Notes: generated from the letters alone by a model not told the origin. 64,000 nt of DNA from Caldalkalibacillus salinus (GCF_016745835.1 NZ_JAERVL010000028.1:1-64000); one strand, 5' to 3'; shown: positions 28,546 to 41,133, numbered from the stretch's first letter. Numbers and translations: made by a program.

Positions 28546-31500
28546 TTGATCGATGTAAATAACTTTGAGTACATGCAAATTGGTTTAGCGTCGCCAAACA
28601 AGATTCGTTCATGGTCTAGAGGGGAAGTCAAAAAACCCGAAACGATTAACTATCGAACGCTTAAACCTGAAAAAGAAGGGCTTTTCTGTGAGAAGATTTT
28701 CGGACCCACTAAGGATTGGGAATGTCACTGCGGGAAGTATAAGCGAGTCCGTTACAAAGGTGTCGTTTGTGACCGCTGTGGTGTTGAAGTGACAAGAGCG
28801 AAGGTCCGCCGTGAGAGAATGGGGCATATTGAACTCGCTGCCCCTGTATCTCACATCTGGTACTTCAAAGGTATCCCTAGTCGTATGGGCCTTAGCTTGG
28901 ATATGAGTCCGCGTTCTTTAGAGGAAGTCATCTACTTTGCTTCTTATGTCGTTGTAGACCCTGGAGAAACACCACTAGAGAAGAAGCAGCTTCTTTCTGA
29001 AAAAGAGTATCGTAGCTATCGAGAGAAATACGGTACCACCTTTAAAGCGGCCATGGGGGCTGAAGCGATCAAATCACTACTGCTTGACCTTGACGTTGAC
29101 AAAGAAGTTAATATGCTTAAGGAAGAGCTCAAAACAGCCCAAGGCCAACGACGCAATAGAGCAATTAAACGATTAGAAGTTTTAGAAGCATTTAGAAACT
29201 CAGGTAACGATCCATCATGGATGATTTTAGAGGTACTCCCCGTCATCCCGCCTGAACTAAGGCCGATGGTGCAGTTAGACGGGGGGCGTTTTGCCACTTC
29301 TGACCTTAACGATTTATACCGTCGTGTGATCAACCGAAACAATCGATTAAAGCGTCTATTAGATCTCGGAGCGCCTGAGATCATCGTGCAAAACGAAAAG
29401 AGAATGCTTCAGGAAGCGGTTGACGCATTAATAGATAACGGGCGTAGAGGCCGTCCAGTAACGGGACCGGGTAACCGTCCGTTGAAATCTCTCAGTCATA
29501 TGCTAAAAGGGAAACAAGGTCGCTTCCGTCAAAACCTTCTCGGTAAGCGTGTGGACTACTCCGGACGTTCCGTTATCGTTGTAGGTCCTCACTTGAAGAT
29601 GTACCAATGTGGTCTACCAAAAGAAATGGCACTAGAACTATTTAAGCCGTTTGTGATGAAAGAGCTTGTCTCTAAAGGCATTGCACATAACATCAAGAGT
29701 GCCAAGCGTAAAGTCGAGCGCGTGAATCCAGAGGTATGGGACGTTCTAGAAGAAGTGATCAAAGAGCACCCTGTCCTGCTTAACCGTGCGCCTACACTTC
29801 ACCGTCTAGGGATTCAGGCATTTGAACCTACTCTTGTTGAAGGGCGTGCCATTAAGCTTCACCCACTCGTTTGTACAGCATATAACGCCGACTTTGACGG
29901 TGACCAAATGGCCGTACACGTGCCGTTATCTGCAGAAGCGCAAGCAGAAGCGCGCGTACTGATGCTCGCAGCTCAGAACATCCTGAACCCTAAGGATGGT
30001 AAACCGGTCGTAACGCCGTCACAGGATATGGTTCTAGGTAACTACTACATCACCCTAGAAAGACCAGGTGCGGTGGGAGAAGGCAGTATCTTTAACAACT
30101 CAGCAGAAGCTATCTCGGCTTATCAAAATGGTTATGTCCATCTGCATACAAGAGTAGCCATTCGCGGTAACTCATTAAATAAAACGTACTTTACAGAAGA
30201 ACAAAATAACGCACTGGTTGTGTCAACGGTAGGGAAAATTATCTTTAATGAAATCCTGCCAGAGTCCTTCCCGTATATCAATGAACCAACGAAATATAAC
30301 CTTGAGGTGGCTACACCCGAGAAATATTTCATTTATGATAAAGGGACTGACGTTAAAGAGTTTATCTCTAAGATGCCGCAAGTGGATCCATTTAAGAAAG
30401 GTTTCTTAGGCGATGTCATTGCAGAGTGCTTCAAACGATTCCAGATTACAGAGACATCCAAAATGCTTGACCGCATGAAAGATTTAGGCTTTGCTTACTC
30501 CACGAAAGCAGGGATTACCGTTGGTGTGGCCGATATCGTTGTGCTTGAAGAGAAAAAAGAGATTCTGGAGCAAGCAGAAAAAGACGTCGAAGTGATCTTG
30601 AAGCAATACCGCCGAGGTCTCATAACAGAGGATGAACGATATGACCGCGTCATCTCTATCTGGAGTAAAGCGAAAGATGTCATCCAAGAGAAACTAAAAA
30701 AATCACTCGATCCACTGAACCCGATCTTTATGATGTCTAACTCTGGTGCTCGTGGTAACGACTCAAACTTTACGCAGCTTGCGGGTATGCGTGGGTTAAT
30801 GGCCAATCCGTCAGGTCGTATCATTGAAATCCCGATTACATCTAGTTTCCGTGAAGGGCTAACGGTACTCGAGTACTTTATCTCTACACACGGTGCACGT
30901 AAAGGTCTAGCGGATACAGCCTTGAAGACGGCCGACTCAGGTTACCTCACACGTCGTCTAGTTGACGTGGCTCAAGACGTCATCATTCGAGAAGATGACT
31001 GTGGTACGGACAGAGGCTTAGACGTATCAGCTATACGTGATGGAAGAGAGATTATTGAAGGCATCCATGATCGTCTAGTAGGACGTCTTGCTTTTGAAAC
31101 GGTGAAACATCCGGAGACAGGCGAAGTGCTTATAAGACCGAACGAATTAATCACTGAAGATATCGCCACAGTTATCGTTGAAGCAGGGGTCGAACAAGTC
31201 AAAATCCGTTCCGTCTTCACATGCCGTACGCGTCATGGTGCATGTCAAAGATGTTACGGGCGCAACCTTGCGACAGGTAACCAAGTTGAAATCGGTGAGT
31301 CTGTTGGTATCATCGCGGCCCAATCCATTGGTGAACCGGGTACTCAGCTTACAATGCGTACCTTCCACACAGGTGGGGTTGCAGGAGACGATATCACACA
31401 GGGTCTGCCACGTATCCAAGAGATATTCGAAGCCAGGAATCCAAAAGGGCAAGCGGTTATCTCTGAGTTAGAGGGTAAAGTGGTGGAGGTCCGCGAAGTC

Positions 31501-32181
31501 AAAGATCGACGCGAGATTGTTGTTCAAGGCGACGTGGAAACACGCAATTACACTGCCCCATATGGCGCACGCTTAAAAGTAAGTGAGGGTGACGATGTAA
31601 TAGCTGGGCAAGAACTCACAGAAGGTTCCGTGGATCCAAAAGAACTACTCAAGGTTCAAGGCATGCACGGCGTACAAGAGTATCTGTTAAAAGAGGTACA
31701 GAAGGTATACCGTATGCAAGGGGTAGAAATTGGAGACAAACACGTCGAAGTGATGGTACGTCAAATGTTGCGTAAGATTCGTGTCATGGACGCGGGAGAT
31801 ACCGACCTGCTCCCAGGCTCTTACATTGATATCTATGATTACGAAGTCGCCAACCACAAAGTATTACAACAAGGTGGCGTACCTGCAACAGCTCGTCCTG
31901 TCTTGCTCGGTATCACTAAAGCTTCACTTGAAACAGACTCCTTCTTATCTGCAGCATCCTTCCAAGAGACAACAAGAGTGCTTACAGATGCTGCCATCAA
32001 AGGTAAACGTGACGAATTACTCGGCTTGAAAGAGAACGTCATTATCGGTAAGCTAGTACCAGCTGGTACGGGAATGAACCGTTACCGCCAAGTTGGAGTC
32101 CGACATACGGATGAAACGCCTGGAGAGACTGATGGTGACCAGGACCCATCCGTTGTTCAAGACCCGGTCATCGCTGAATAA
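28546..32181 (+). CDS. rpoC: DNA-directed RNA polymerase subunit beta'
   Basis: A 1211-residue catalytic subunit. The N-terminal zinc ribbon [14 protein letters not shown] is near residue 60. The catalytic magnesium loop [13 protein letters not shown] is near 450. A second zinc site, [16 protein letters not shown], is near 900, with the trigger-loop helix [20 protein letters not shown] right after it. The start is TTG at 28546 behind TAGGAGGT, giving [20 protein letters not shown], as in relatives. A hairpin follows the gene. Confidence 0.98.
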   Translation: MIDVNNFEYMQIGLASPNKIRSWSRGEVKKPETINYRTLKPEKEGLFCEKIFGPTKDWECHCGKYKRVRYKGVVCDRCGVEVTRAKVRRERMGHIELAAPVSHIWYFKGIPSRMGLSLDMSPRSLEEVIYFASYVVVDPGETPLEKKQLLSEKEYRSYREKYGTTFKAAMGAEAIKSLLLDLDVDKEVNMLKEELKTAQGQRRNRAIKRLEVLEAFRNSGNDPSWMILEVLPVIPPELRPMVQLDGGRFATSDLNDLYRRVINRNNRLKRLLDLGAPEIIVQNEKRMLQEAVDALIDNGRRGRPVTGPGNRPLKSLSHMLKGKQGRFRQNLLGKRVDYSGRSVIVVGPHLKMYQCGLPKEMALELFKPFVMKELVSKGIAHNIKSAKRKVERVNPEVWDVLEEVIKEHPVLLNRAPTLHRLGIQAFEPTLVEGRAIKLHPLVCTAYNADFDGDQMAVHVPLSAEAQAEARVLMLAAQNILNPKDGKPVVTPSQDMVLGNYYITLERPGAVGEGSIFNNSAEAISAYQNGYVHLHTRVAIRGNSLNKTYFTEEQNNALVVSTVGKIIFNEILPESFPYINEPTKYNLEVATPEKYFIYDKGTDVKEFISKMPQVDPFKKGFLGDVIAECFKRFQITETSKMLDRMKDLGFAYSTKAGITVGVADIVVLEEKKEILEQAEKDVEVILKQYRRGLITEDERYDRVISIWSKAKDVIQEKLKKSLDPLNPIFMMSNSGARGNDSNFTQLAGMRGLMANPSGRIIEIPITSSFREGLTVLEYFISTHGARKGLADTALKTADSGYLTRRLVDVAQDVIIREDDCGTDRGLDVSAIRDGREIIEGIHDRLVGRLAFETVKHPETGEVLIRPNELITEDIATVIVEAGVEQVKIRSVFTCRTRHGACQRCYGRNLATGNQVEIGESVGIIAAQSIGEPGTQLTMRTFHTGGVAGDDITQGLPRIQEIFEARNPKGQAVISELEGKVVEVREVKDRREIVVQGDVETRNYTAPYGARLKVSEGDDVIAGQELTEGSVDPKELLKVQGMHGVQEYLLKEVQKVYRMQGVEIGDKHVEVMVRQMLRKIRVMDAGDTDLLPGSYIDIYDYEVANHKVLQQGGVPATARPVLLGITKASLETDSFLSAASFQETTRVLTDAAIKGKRDELLGLKENVIIGKLVPAGTGMNRYRQVGVRHTDETPGETDGDQDPSVVQDPVIAE

Positions 32182-32221
32182 CAGTCATCGTGTAAACGGG
32201 AGATCATGGTAACTAAATAAA

Positions 32222-32252
32222 GTGTGAGGGTGCTTTGCACCCTCACCTTTCA
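32222..32252 (+). terminator. Hairpin after rpoC
   Basis: GTGAGGGTGC (32224-32233), loop TTT, GCACCCTCAC (32237-32246), then CTTTCAT. The stem is perfect but the T tract is short, so termination may be partial. Confidence 0.7.
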
Positions 32253-32281
32253 TACAGGAAGAAAATCCTAGCCTGAAGTCA

Positions 32282-32310
32282 TTGACACAACGTGTCGAGA
32301 ATGATACTAT
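32282..32310 (+). promoter_or_regulatory. Promoter before the L7Ae-like gene and rpsL operon
   Basis: TTGACA (32282-32287), 17 bases, TACTAT (32305-32310) with extended TGA. A small palindrome GACAC-AAC-GTGTC (32284-32296) overlaps the 3' end of the -35 box. Confidence 0.8.
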
Positions 32311-32354
32311 ATCTGAGTGTGCTTAGATGCCTAAATGCTTTGGAGGATGTATAA

Positions 32355-32603
32355 ATGTCTTATGAAAAAGTAAAGCAGGCAAAGGAAATCAGAATAGGTT
32401 TGAAACAGACAATGAAGTCTGTTCAACAAAGTGAAGTGGACGAAGTGCTTATTGCGAAAGATGCAGATCCACACATCGTCTCAAAAGTCCATCGCATATG
32501 CGAGGAACACCGTGTTAGCACCATCTATGTAGATTCCATGAAAACGTTAGGTCAAACGTGTGGAATTGATGTAGGGGCTGCAACCGTGGCTCTTAAAAAG
32601 TAA
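32355..32603 (+). CDS. rplGB: L7Ae-family K-turn RNA-binding protein
   Basis: An 82-residue L7Ae/L30e-type protein (ybxF/rplGB in B. subtilis) that binds kink-turn RNA. Typical sequence: EVDEVLIAKDADPHIVSKVH and the C-terminal GQTCGIDVGAATVAL. Its RNA partner is uncertain; B. subtilis YbxF associates with ribosomes. ATG at 32355 follows TTGGAGGATG. It stands alone between rpoC and rpsL, with its own promoter, in the conserved order. Confidence 0.93.
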   Translation: MSYEKVKQAKEIRIGLKQTMKSVQQSEVDEVLIAKDADPHIVSKVHRICEEHRVSTIYVDSMKTLGQTCGIDVGAATVALKK

Positions 32604-32741
32604 GGAAGTTGCGAAGGTGAGAGCGGCTTTCTTATTCAGATATGTTTTTGTTCGGACACCCTCCTGACAAAAACTACAATTTTGCCTTTTTACGAACCAC
32701 CTGGATCTGTGTACTTGAAAAATTGGAAGGAGGTGCGATGA

Positions 32742-33164
32742 ATGCCTACTATTAACCAGCTAGTAAGAAGAGGTCGCGTAGCGAGATCAGAGAAGTCTAA
32801 TTCTCCTGCCTTGCAGAAAGGTTACAACAGCTTCAAGAAAACAAGCACGGACTACAGTGCGCCACAAAAACGAGGCGTTTGTACGCGTGTGGGAACAATG
32901 ACGCCTAAGAAACCAAACTCAGCGCTACGTAAATATGCGCGTGTTCGTTTAACAAACGGAATTGAAGTGACAGCTTACATTCCGGGGATTGGACACAACC
33001 TTCAAGAGCACAGCGTTGTGCTTATCCGTGGTGGTCGTGTAAAAGACTTACCAGGGGTACGTTACCACATTGTACGTGGTGCGCTTGATACTGCAGGTGT
33101 TCAAGACCGTGCGCAAGGACGTTCTAAGTATGGTACGAAGAGACCAAAGGAAGCTAAAAAATAA
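32742..33164 (+). CDS. rpsL: 30S ribosomal protein S12
   Basis: A 140-residue decoding-centre protein. [15 protein letters not shown] carries the lysine whose mutation gives streptomycin resistance, and [14 protein letters not shown] the second such region; both are wild-type in appearance. ATG at 32742 follows GAAGGAGGTGCG. First of the str-type run rpsL-rpsG-fusA-tuf. I see no convincing promoter in the 138 bases before it, so it is probably read from the promoter at 32282. Confidence 0.98.
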   Translation: MPTINQLVRRGRVARSEKSNSPALQKGYNSFKKTSTDYSAPQKRGVCTRVGTMTPKKPNSALRKYARVRLTNGIEVTAYIPGIGHNLQEHSVVLIRGGRVKDLPGVRYHIVRGALDTAGVQDRAQGRSKYGTKRPKEAKK

Positions 33165-33267
33165 GCTTTAATCTATCGCTAGCGCTTACCATAAGCGCTG
33201 GCCTCTACTTAGGATGATAACCCTAAAAATCGATAGATAGGAAAACAGATGTAAAGGAGGGGAAAGC

Positions 33268-33738
33268 ATGCCAAGAAAAGGTCCAGTAACTCGCCGTGAT
33301 GTATTACCTGATCCGGTATACAACAGTAAGCTTGTCACTCGTCTGATTAACCGCATCATGCTTGACGGAAAAAGAGGAGTTGCACAACGCATTCTATATA
33401 ACGCATTTGATCTTATTCAAGAGCGTACAGGGCAAGAACCTATGGAAGTATTTGACGAAGCGCTTAAGAACATCATGCCAGTACTTGAAGTTAAAGCACG
33501 CCGTGTAGGTGGGTCTAACTACCAAGTACCAGTAGAAGTACGTCCTGATCGTCGTACGACACTAGGTCTACGTTGGTTAGTAAACTACGCGCGTTTACGT
33601 GGTGAAAAAACAATGGAAGAGCGCTTAGCTGCAGAAATCATCGATGCTTCAAACAACACAGGCTCTGCTGTGAAGAAGCGCGAAGATGTGCATAAAATGG
33701 CTGAGGCGAACAAAGCGTTTGCTCACTACCGTTGGTAA
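33268..33738 (+). CDS. rpsG: 30S ribosomal protein S7
   Basis: A 156-residue primary assembly protein of the 30S head that contacts E-site tRNA. It starts [20 protein letters not shown] and has the usual length for the family. ATG at 33268 is behind AAAGGAGGGGAAAGC. The 103-base gap from rpsL contains a short dyad (GCTAGCGCTTACCATAAGCG), perhaps an RNA structure. In enterobacteria S7 represses the str operon, but I cannot show that site here. Confidence 0.98.
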   Translation: MPRKGPVTRRDVLPDPVYNSKLVTRLINRIMLDGKRGVAQRILYNAFDLIQERTGQEPMEVFDEALKNIMPVLEVKARRVGGSNYQVPVEVRPDRRTTLGLRWLVNYARLRGEKTMEERLAAEIIDASNNTGSAVKKREDVHKMAEANKAFAHYRW

Positions 33739-33832
33739 TTTGATAACACATTGCTTGACTTCATGGTCTCAGAAGCCATGTCACAAAAGAAACCAAATAG
33801 AAAATTTTTCTTACGGAAGGAGAAAATAACCT

Positions 33833-35905
33833 ATGGCAAGAGAGTTCTCCTTAAAAAATACGCGTAATATTGGGATCATGGCTCATATTGACGCTGGTAA
33901 AACAACGGCAACAGAACGTATTTTGTTCTATACAGGTCGTATTCATAAAATTGGTGAAACGCACGAAGGTGCTTCCCAAATGGACTGGATGGACCAAGAG
34001 CAAGAACGTGGTATCACAATCACGTCTGCTGCCACAACTGCTCAGTGGAAAGGCCATCGTGTCAACATTATCGACACGCCTGGACACGTAGACTTCACAG
34101 TTGAGGTTGAGCGTTCCCTTCGCGTATTAGATGGAGCTGTCGCACTACTTGATGCACAATCAGGTGTTGAGCCCCAAACCGAAACTGTTTGGCGCCAGGC
34201 AACAACTTACGGTGTACCACGTATCGTCTTTGTTAACAAAATGGATAAAGTCGGCGCTGACTTCTTAGGCTCCGTTCAAACGATACATGATCGTCTTGAA
34301 GCGAACGCCGTAGCTGTCCAACTACCGATTGGTGCAGAAGATGAGTTTGAAGGGATCATTGACCTCGTAGAAATGCAAGCTTACTACTATATTGATGACC
34401 TTGGTACTCGTACAGAGGCTCGTGACATCCCTGATGAATACAAAGAGCAAGCTGATGAGTATCGTACTAAACTAGTGGAGGCAGTCGCTGAACTAGATGA
34501 AGAACTCATGATGAAATATCTTGAAGGAGAAGAACTCACTAAGGATGAGATTAAAGCAGCACTCCGCCAAGGGACATGTGACGTTGAAATCTATCCTGTA
34601 CTTTGTGGTTCTGCTTTCAAAAACAAAGGGGTACAATTAATGATCGACGCTGTCATTGATTACCTACCTTCTCCAGTAGATGTACCACCGATCAAAGGAA
34701 TCTTACCAGATTCTGAGGAAGAAGTGACTCGTGAATCAAGTGACGATGCACCATTCTCTGCATTAGCATTCAAGATTATGACTGACCCTTATGTCGGTAA
34801 GTTATCATTCTTCCGCGTCTACTCAGGTATACTCAAATCAGGATCTTACGTCTTAAACTCAACAAAAGGGAAGCGTGAACGCGTAGGTCGTATCCTACAG
34901 ATGCACGCCAACTCTCGTGAGGAAATATCTGAGATCCACGCAGGTGAGATTGCAGGTGCAGTTGGACTTAAAGATACGGCTACAGGGGATACGCTATGCG
35001 ATGAGAAAAACCCTGTTATCCTAGAATCTATGTCCTTCCCTGAGCCTGTTATTAAACTTGCGATTGAGCCAAAAACAAAGGCAGACCAAGAGAAAATGGG
35101 TATTGCCCTTGCTAAGCTTGCAGAAGAAGACCCAACGTTCCGTACTGAGACTGACGATGAAACAGGACAAACGATCATCGCTGGTATGGGTGAGCTTCAC
35201 CTCGATATCATCGTTGACCGCTTGAAACGTGAATTCAAAGTTGAAGCGAACGTAGGGGCACCTCAGGTTGCTTACAAAGAAACGATTCGTCAAGCGGCTA
35301 AGGTTGAAGGTAAATTCGTACGTCAATCCGGTGGTCGTGGACAATACGGACACGTATGGGTTGAATTTGAACCACTTGAGGCAGGTAGCGGCTTTGAATT
35401 CGAAAACAAAATTGTGGGTGGGGCTGTACCAAGAGAGTACATTCCATCAGTACAACAAGGGATCGAAGAAGCGATGCAGAACGGCCTCATAGCAGGCTAT
35501 GAAGTCATCGACATGAAGGCGACATTATTTGATGGAAGCTACCACGACGTTGACTCCAGTGAGATGGCCTTTAAGATTGCCGGTTCCATGGCACTTAAAG
35601 AAGCTAAATCCAAGTGTGACCCTGCGCTTCTAGAACCGATTATGAAAGTAGAAATCGTTGTTCCAGAAGAACACATGGGTGATGCAATGGGGCATGTTAA
35701 TGCTCGTCGTGGACGTGTAGAAGGTATGGATGCTCGTGGTAATGCGCAAGTTATCCGTTCGTTTGTGCCACTATCTGAGATGTTCGGATACGCAACAACG
35801 CTACGTTCTAGCACACAAGGTCGTGGAACATACTCCATGCATTTTAGCCACTTCGAAGAAGCGCCTAAATCTATTACAGAAGAAGTAGCAAAAGGCAACG
35901 AATAA
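33833..35905 (+). CDS. fusA: Elongation factor G
   Basis: A 690-residue translocase GTPase. The G-domain has [14 protein letters not shown] (P-loop near residue 20), DTPGHVDFT and NKMDKVGAD. Domains II-V follow, with domain IV containing [15 protein letters not shown] and the tip loop. Histidine in DTPGHVD is the GTPase-activating residue. ATG follows GGAAGGAGAAAATAACCT. Third gene of the str run, 132 bases from tuf. Confidence 0.99.
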   Translation: MAREFSLKNTRNIGIMAHIDAGKTTATERILFYTGRIHKIGETHEGASQMDWMDQEQERGITITSAATTAQWKGHRVNIIDTPGHVDFTVEVERSLRVLDGAVALLDAQSGVEPQTETVWRQATTYGVPRIVFVNKMDKVGADFLGSVQTIHDRLEANAVAVQLPIGAEDEFEGIIDLVEMQAYYYIDDLGTRTEARDIPDEYKEQADEYRTKLVEAVAELDEELMMKYLEGEELTKDEIKAALRQGTCDVEIYPVLCGSAFKNKGVQLMIDAVIDYLPSPVDVPPIKGILPDSEEEVTRESSDDAPFSALAFKIMTDPYVGKLSFFRVYSGILKSGSYVLNSTKGKRERVGRILQMHANSREEISEIHAGEIAGAVGLKDTATGDTLCDEKNPVILESMSFPEPVIKLAIEPKTKADQEKMGIALAKLAEEDPTFRTETDDETGQTIIAGMGELHLDIIVDRLKREFKVEANVGAPQVAYKETIRQAAKVEGKFVRQSGGRGQYGHVWVEFEPLEAGSGFEFENKIVGGAVPREYIPSVQQGIEEAMQNGLIAGYEVIDMKATLFDGSYHDVDSSEMAFKIAGSMALKEAKSKCDPALLEPIMKVEIVVPEEHMGDAMGHVNARRGRVEGMDARGNAQVIRSFVPLSEMFGYATTLRSSTQGRGTYSMHFSHFEEAPKSITEEVAKGNE

Positions 35906-35918
35906 TTTGTATAAATGA

Positions 35919-35945
35919 TTGTCTTTTGAATTGTCTTGTTATAAG
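35919..35945 (+). promoter_or_regulatory. Possible tuf promoter
   Basis: TATAAG (35940-35945) with an extended TGT, and TTGTCT 15 bases upstream. The spacing is short, but a separate tuf promoter in the fusA-tuf gap would fit the high demand for EF-Tu. Confidence 0.4.
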
Positions 35946-35949
35946 CTAA

Positions 35950-35983
35950 GGTTGGTTGATATCCATGATGGGATAGCCCAACC
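35950..35983 (+). other. tuf leader hairpin
   Basis: Two nested stems: GGTTGG (35950-35955) with CCAACC (35978-35983), and TATCC with GGATA inside. No T tract follows, so it is a leader structure and not a terminator. Confidence 0.6.
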
Positions 35984-36037
35984 CTAGTCTTAAATAAAAA
36001 TTATAATTATTCTCTTAAAACAAGGAGGAAATCAATA

Positions 36038-37228
36038 ATGAGTAAAGAAAAGTACGAACGTACGAAACCGCATGCTAACATTGGTACGATTGGTCACGTT
36101 GACCATGGTAAAACAACATTAACTGCTGCCATTACAACTGTACTATCCACCAAAGGTGGGGGAGAAGCAAGAGCTTACGACTCTATCGATGGTGCACCAG
36201 AAGAGCGTGAACGTGGAATCACGATTTCCACTGCACACGTAGAGTATGAAACTGACAACCGTCACTATGCTCACGTTGACTGCCCAGGACACGCTGACTA
36301 CGTTAAAAACATGATCACTGGTGCTGCACAAATGGATGGTGCAATCCTCGTTGTGTCTGCAGCTGACGGCCCAATGCCTCAGACTCGTGAGCACATCCTA
36401 CTTTCTCGTCAGGTAGGGGTACCTTCTATCGTGACATTCTTAAACAAGTGTGACATGGTAGACGACGAAGAACTACTAGAGCTTGTTGAAATGGAAGTAC
36501 GTGACCTTCTTTCTGAGTACGACTTCCCTGGAGACGACGTACCAGTCATCAAAGGTTCTGCACTTCAAGCACTAGAAGATCCTTCTAGCGAATGGGCTGA
36601 CAGAATCATTGAACTAATGGAAGCTGTTGACGCTTACATCCCAACACCAGAACGTGACACTGACAAGCCTTTCCTAATGCCTGTTGAGGACGTATTCTCA
36701 ATCACAGGTCGTGGAACAGTTGCAACTGGCCGTGTTGAACGTGGTGTCATCAAAGTGGGTGACTCTCTAGAGATCCTTGGTCTTGAAGAAGAGCCTAAAA
36801 ACACAACTTGTACTGGAGTTGAAATGTTCCGTAAGCTTCTAGATCAAGCAGAAGCAGGGGACAACGTTGGGGTACTACTTCGTGGTGTTGACCGTGAAGA
36901 AGTACAACGTGGTCAAGTACTTATCCAACCTGGAACAGTAAAAGCGCACACTAAATTCTCTGCGCAAGTTTACGTCCTAAGTAAAGACGAAGGTGGACGT
37001 CACACGCCTTTCTTCGCTAACTACCGTCCACAGTTCTACTTCCGTACAACTGACGTAACAGGCATCATTCAACTTCCAGAAGGCGTAGAAATGGTTATGC
37101 CTGGGGACAACATTGAAATGACTGTTGAACTTATCGCACCAATCGCGATCGAAGAAGGAACTCGTTTCGCGATCCGTGAAGGTGGACGTACAGTAGGTGC
37201 AGGTGCGGTTGCTACAATTCACGAATAA
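36038..37228 (+). CDS. tuf: Elongation factor Tu
   Basis: A 396-residue GTPase delivering aminoacyl-tRNA. P-loop GHVDHGKTT (about 18-26), switch [11 protein letters not shown], and NKCDM and SAL nucleotide-binding motifs are present. Domains II and III end in [13 protein letters not shown]. One of the family's most conserved stretches reads [13 protein letters not shown] here rather than the common VPYIVVFLNKCDM. Codons are strongly biased to the preferred set, as expected for the most abundant protein. ATG follows CAAGGAGGAAA. Confidence 0.99.
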   Translation: MSKEKYERTKPHANIGTIGHVDHGKTTLTAAITTVLSTKGGGEARAYDSIDGAPEERERGITISTAHVEYETDNRHYAHVDCPGHADYVKNMITGAAQMDGAILVVSAADGPMPQTREHILLSRQVGVPSIVTFLNKCDMVDDEELLELVEMEVRDLLSEYDFPGDDVPVIKGSALQALEDPSSEWADRIIELMEAVDAYIPTPERDTDKPFLMPVEDVFSITGRGTVATGRVERGVIKVGDSLEILGLEEEPKNTTCTGVEMFRKLLDQAEAGDNVGVLLRGVDREEVQRGQVLIQPGTVKAHTKFSAQVYVLSKDEGGRHTPFFANYRPQFYFRTTDVTGIIQLPEGVEMVMPGDNIEMTVELIAPIAIEEGTRFAIREGGRTVGAGAVATIHE

Positions 37229-37233
37229 TATAG

Positions 37234-37311
37234 AAGCTTTATGATCTCTCACAGATCGTACAAAGCTTAATCTATAAAAGAAGCATCCTATTAGAGGGTG
37301 CTTCTTTTTTC
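37234..37311 (+). terminator. Double hairpin and terminator after tuf
   Basis: The first hairpin is AAGCTTT (37234-37240) with AAAGCTT (37262-37268), with an inner GATCT/AGATC stem and no T tract. The second is AGAAGCATCCT, loop ATTAG, AGGGTGCTTCT, followed by TTTTT (about 37279-37311), a strong terminator. Together they end the rpsL-tuf transcript and insulate the S10 promoter. Confidence 0.9.
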
Positions 37312-37458
37312 TACGACTATATGCATGACGTATATCGTTCATACCAAAAAGAGGATGTTAAGGCATAGGGAAACAACGCTAATAACAACTTGCTTTTTAA
37401 TTTTATATATTATAAGATTATTGAGTGCCCAACTGACATAGTTTTTTAGCGATAATAC

Positions 37459-37487
37459 TTGATATTTAGGTCGATTTTCGATAAAAT
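37459..37487 (+). promoter_or_regulatory. Promoter of the S10-spc-alpha operon
   Basis: TTGATA (37459-37464), 17 bases, TAAAAT (37482-37487). Of the 390-base tuf-rpsJ gap, 37229-37311 holds the tuf terminator, 37312-37458 shows nothing I can recognise, and 37494-37618 is the leader. No other strong promoter or terminator is obvious until after rplQ. Confidence 0.8.
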
Positions 37488-37489
37488 AG

Positions 37490-37927
<438 letters not shown>

Positions 37928-38001
37928 TCTCTCGATGGTATAAATGGAAATCTTCCATTTAATATGGCAAAAAATAAAACTTACATTAGGAGGTGGCTTT
38001 C

Positions 38002-38625
38002 ATGACCAAAGGAATCTTAGGTAAAAAACTTGGTATGACTCAAGTTTTTGGTGATAATGGTGTCGTCCTTCCTGTCACAGTAATCGAAGCTGGCCCATGT
38101 GTTGTGCTTCAGAAAAAAGATGCTGAGACAGACGGATACGAGGCGGTTCAACTTGGTTACGATGATAAAAAAGAAAACCGTGCAAACCAACCTGAAACTG
38201 GCCATGCCAAAAAGGCAGAAACTGCGCCTAAGCGCTACATTAAAGAAATTCGCGGAGTTGAAGGCGAATTTGAAGTTGGTCAAGAAGTCAAAGCTGACAT
38301 TTTTGAAGCTGGTGAAGTTGTAGACATCACTGGTGTATCCAAAGGGAAAGGATTCCAAGGCTCCATTAAGCGTCATGGTCAAGCGCGTGGTCCTATGACT
38401 CACGGTTCACGTTACCATCGTCGCACAGGTGCCCTAGGTGCTACAGATCCAGCCCGTGTATTTAAAGGTAGACCTTTACCAGGTCGTATGGGTGGCAATA
38501 AAGTCACAATTCAAGGCCTAGAAATCGTGAAAGTTGACACGGACCGCAACTTGCTTCTAGTGAAAGGAAACGTTCCTGGAGCGAAGAACAGCTTTGTGAC
38601 TGTGAAAACTTCAGTGAAGCAATAA
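38002..38625 (+). CDS. rplC: 50S ribosomal protein L3
   Basis: A 207-residue early assembly protein whose long loop reaches the peptidyl-transferase centre ([15 protein letters not shown], then [18 protein letters not shown]). ATG at 38002 is placed behind TAGGAGGTGG; the upstream TTG at 37993 overlaps that site. The gap to rpsJ is 74 bases. Confidence 0.98.
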   Translation: MTKGILGKKLGMTQVFGDNGVVLPVTVIEAGPCVVLQKKDAETDGYEAVQLGYDDKKENRANQPETGHAKKAETAPKRYIKEIRGVEGEFEVGQEVKADIFEAGEVVDITGVSKGKGFQGSIKRHGQARGPMTHGSRYHRRTGALGATDPARVFKGRPLPGRMGGNKVTIQGLEIVKVDTDRNLLLVKGNVPGAKNSFVTVKTSVKQ

Positions 38626-38649
38626 GGTTGAAGGAAAGGAGGAATCGCT

Positions 38650-39273
38650 ATGCCAAAAGTAGCATTATACAACCAATCCGGCTCTACAGTTGGAGATATT
38701 GAACTTGCAGATGCCGTGTTTGGAATTGAGCCAAACGCTCATGTACTACATGATGCTGTTGTTATGCAACAAGCGTCTGAACGCCGTGGTACGCATGATG
38801 TGAAAAACCGTTCAGAAGTACGCGGTGGTGGACGTAAACCATGGAGACAAAAAGGAACAGGTCGTGCTCGTCAAGGATCTATCCGCTCTCCACAATGGGT
38901 TGGTGGTGGAACTGTATTTGGACCAACGCCACGCAGCTATGCTTACAAATTACCAAAGAAAGTTCGTCGTCTAGCTATTAAATCTGCGCTATCTTCCAAA
39001 GTGAAGAACGACGAAGTTAAGGTGCTTGAAGCGCTAGCGTTTGATGCACCGAAGACAAAAGAATTAGCTACGATCTTATCTAACCTAAACGTCGGTCGTA
39101 AAGCACTAATCGTGACAGATTCACTTGAGGATAACCTTGCGCTATCTAGCCGCAATATCCCGGGCGTGAAATATGTCACTGCTGATAGTATTAACGTTTT
39201 TGACGTTTTAAATTATGACCACTTTATCGTGACGAAGGATGCAGTAGCGAAGATAGAGGAGGTGCTTGCATAA
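38650..39273 (+). CDS. rplD: 50S ribosomal protein L4
   Basis: A 207-residue protein lining the exit tunnel. The extended loop [20 protein letters not shown], where macrolide-resistance changes occur, is present and looks wild-type. The AAGGAGG site precedes ATG. Its stop overlaps the rplW start by one base (TAATG), so the two are coupled. Confidence 0.98.
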   Translation: MPKVALYNQSGSTVGDIELADAVFGIEPNAHVLHDAVVMQQASERRGTHDVKNRSEVRGGGRKPWRQKGTGRARQGSIRSPQWVGGGTVFGPTPRSYAYKLPKKVRRLAIKSALSSKVKNDEVKVLEALAFDAPKTKELATILSNLNVGRKALIVTDSLEDNLALSSRNIPGVKYVTADSINVFDVLNYDHFIVTKDAVAKIEEVLA

Positions 39274-39563
39274 TGAGAGATCCACGTGATATCATCAAGC
39301 GCCCAATCATTACTGAAGACACGACGGACATGATGGCTGATAACAAATACGTGTTTGAAGTTGACGTGTACGCAAACAAATCAGAAGTGAAGAAAGCAGT
39401 TGAACAGATCTTTGACGTGAAAGTCGTTAAAGTGAACACAGTTAACACTAAGAAGAAGCCTAAGAGATTTGGTCGTTACAGTGGGTTTACTGCGCGCCGC
39501 AAAAAAGCGTACGTAAAACTTTCTGAAGACAGCAAGCCTCTAGAGTTCTTTGAAGGTGTATAA
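39273..39563 (+). CDS. rplW: 50S ribosomal protein L23
   Basis: A 96-residue protein at the tunnel exit, docking site for trigger factor and signal recognition particle. The family core [18 protein letters not shown] is clear, followed by the basic loop [20 protein letters not shown]. It overlaps rplD by one base and lies 31 bases before rplB. Confidence 0.98.
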   Translation: MRDPRDIIKRPIITEDTTDMMADNKYVFEVDVYANKSEVKKAVEQIFDVKVVKVNTVNTKKKPKRFGRYSGFTARRKKAYVKLSEDSKPLEFFEGV

Positions 39564-39594
39564 GCACTAACAGTGGTGAAAGGAGGAAAAAGAG

Positions 39595-40428
39595 ATGGCT
39601 ATTAAAAAGTATAAGCCGACATCCGCAGGTCGTCGTGGTATGTCAGTATCTACATTCGAAGACATCACGACAGACCGTCCAGAGAAGTCCTTGCTTGCGC
39701 CATTAAGCCACAAGGGAGGACGTAACAACCAAGGTCGTCTTACTGTTCGTCACCAAGGTGGCGGTCATAAGCGTAAGTATCGTATTATTGATTTCAAACG
39801 TAACAAAGATGGAATACCAGGCCGCGTTGCCACAATCGAGTATGATCCTAACCGTTCTGCCAACATTGCTCTCATCCACTATGCTGATGGTGAGAAACGT
39901 TACATCCTACACGTGAACGGCTTGAAAGTAGGGGACGTCGTACAATCAGGACCAGATGCAGATATCAAAAAAGGTAATGCATTACCACTAGAAAACATTC
40001 CAGTAGGGACGATGATTCATAACATCGAACTTAAAGCTGGTAAAGGTGGGCAACTTGTGCGTGCGGCTGGTGCTGAAGCACAACTATTAGGTCGTGACGG
40101 AGACTATGCCCTTATCCGCCTAAGATCAGGCGAAGTTCGCATGGTGCGCAAAGAGTGCCGCGCAACAATCGGTCAAGTAGGTAACCTAGATCACGAGCTC
40201 ATCAACGTTGGTAAAGCTGGACGTTCTCGTTGGAAAGGTATTCGCCCAACTGTTCGTGGTTCTGTTATGAACCCTGCGGATCACCCACATGGTGGTGGTG
40301 AAGGACGCGCGCCAATCGGACGTAAATCACCAATGTCACCTTGGGGTAAACCAACACTTGGTTACAAGACTCGTAAGAAAAACAAACCATCTGACAAGTA
40401 TATCGTTCGTCGCCGTAAGAAGAAATAA
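39595..40428 (+). CDS. rplB: 50S ribosomal protein L2
   Basis: A 277-residue protein needed for subunit joining and peptidyl transfer. The OB-fold and SH3-like domains are followed by the conserved histidine-containing loop [20 protein letters not shown], the family signature. The C-terminus is a basic tail (VRRRKKK). The site AAAGGAGG precedes ATG. Confidence 0.99.
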   Translation: MAIKKYKPTSAGRRGMSVSTFEDITTDRPEKSLLAPLSHKGGRNNQGRLTVRHQGGGHKRKYRIIDFKRNKDGIPGRVATIEYDPNRSANIALIHYADGEKRYILHVNGLKVGDVVQSGPDADIKKGNALPLENIPVGTMIHNIELKAGKGGQLVRAAGAEAQLLGRDGDYALIRLRSGEVRMVRKECRATIGQVGNLDHELINVGKAGRSRWKGIRPTVRGSVMNPADHPHGGGEGRAPIGRKSPMSPWGKPTLGYKTRKKNKPSDKYIVRRRKKK

Positions 40429-40485
40429 GGATCGGCATATCGTTCGAATTAAAACTCGTGAGTTGTTGCGAAGGGAGGTACAACG

Positions 40486-40764
40486 ATGGGTCGTAGCTTA
40501 AAAAAGGGACCTTTTGTTGATGACCACTTGATGAAAAAAGTGGAAGCAATGAATGAGAAAAACGAGAAAAGAGTAATTAAAACATGGTCTAGACGCTCAA
40601 CGATTTTCCCTGATTTCATTGGGCACACACTTGCTGTTTACGACGGACGTAAGCACGTGCCAGTGTACATTAGTGAGGATATGGTAGGACATAAGCTAGG
40701 AGAATTCGCTCCTACTCGTACCTACAAAGGCCATACGGATGATGACAAGAAAACTAGACGCTAA
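40486..40764 (+). CDS. rpsS: 30S ribosomal protein S19
   Basis: A 92-residue head protein paired with S13. It begins [18 protein letters not shown], with [23 protein letters not shown] follows GGGAGGTACA. The C-terminal [18 protein letters not shown] is basic and flexible as usual. Confidence 0.98.
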   Translation: MGRSLKKGPFVDDHLMKKVEAMNEKNEKRVIKTWSRRSTIFPDFIGHTLAVYDGRKHVPVYISEDMVGHKLGEFAPTRTYKGHTDDDKKTRR

Positions 40765-40788
40765 TAGATAAGAGAGGAGGTACAGTTC

Positions 40789-41130
40789 ATGGAAGCCAAA
40801 GCTGTTGCCAAATACGTGCGTATTGCTCCTCGTAAAGTCCGCTTAGTCATCGACTTGATTCGAGGCAAGCAAGTAGGTGAAGCGATCGCAATTCTGAAGC
40901 ACACGCCAAAAGCAGCTTCTCCTGTCATAGAGAAAGTGCTCATGTCTGCCGTAGCAAATGCGGAACACAACTACGAAATGAACCCAGATAACCTAGTGGT
41001 ATCTGAGATCGTGTGTGACGAAGGACCAACATTAAAGAGATTCCGTCCACGTGCAATGGGACGTGCAAGTAGAATTAATAAGAGAACGAGCCACATTAAA
41101 GTTGTGGTTACAGAACAGAAGGAGGGATAA
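40789..41130 (+). CDS. rplV: 50S ribosomal protein L22
   Basis: A 113-residue tunnel protein. The beta-hairpin that reaches the constriction ([18 protein letters not shown]) is intact, with no macrolide-resistance insertion. ATG follows GAGGAGGTACAG. It ends three bases before the rpsC start. Confidence 0.98.
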   Translation: MEAKAVAKYVRIAPRKVRLVIDLIRGKQVGEAIAILKHTPKAASPVIEKVLMSAVANAEHNYEMNPDNLVVSEIVCDEGPTLKRFRPRAMGRASRINKRTSHIKVVVTEQKEG

Positions 41131-41133
41131 TGC

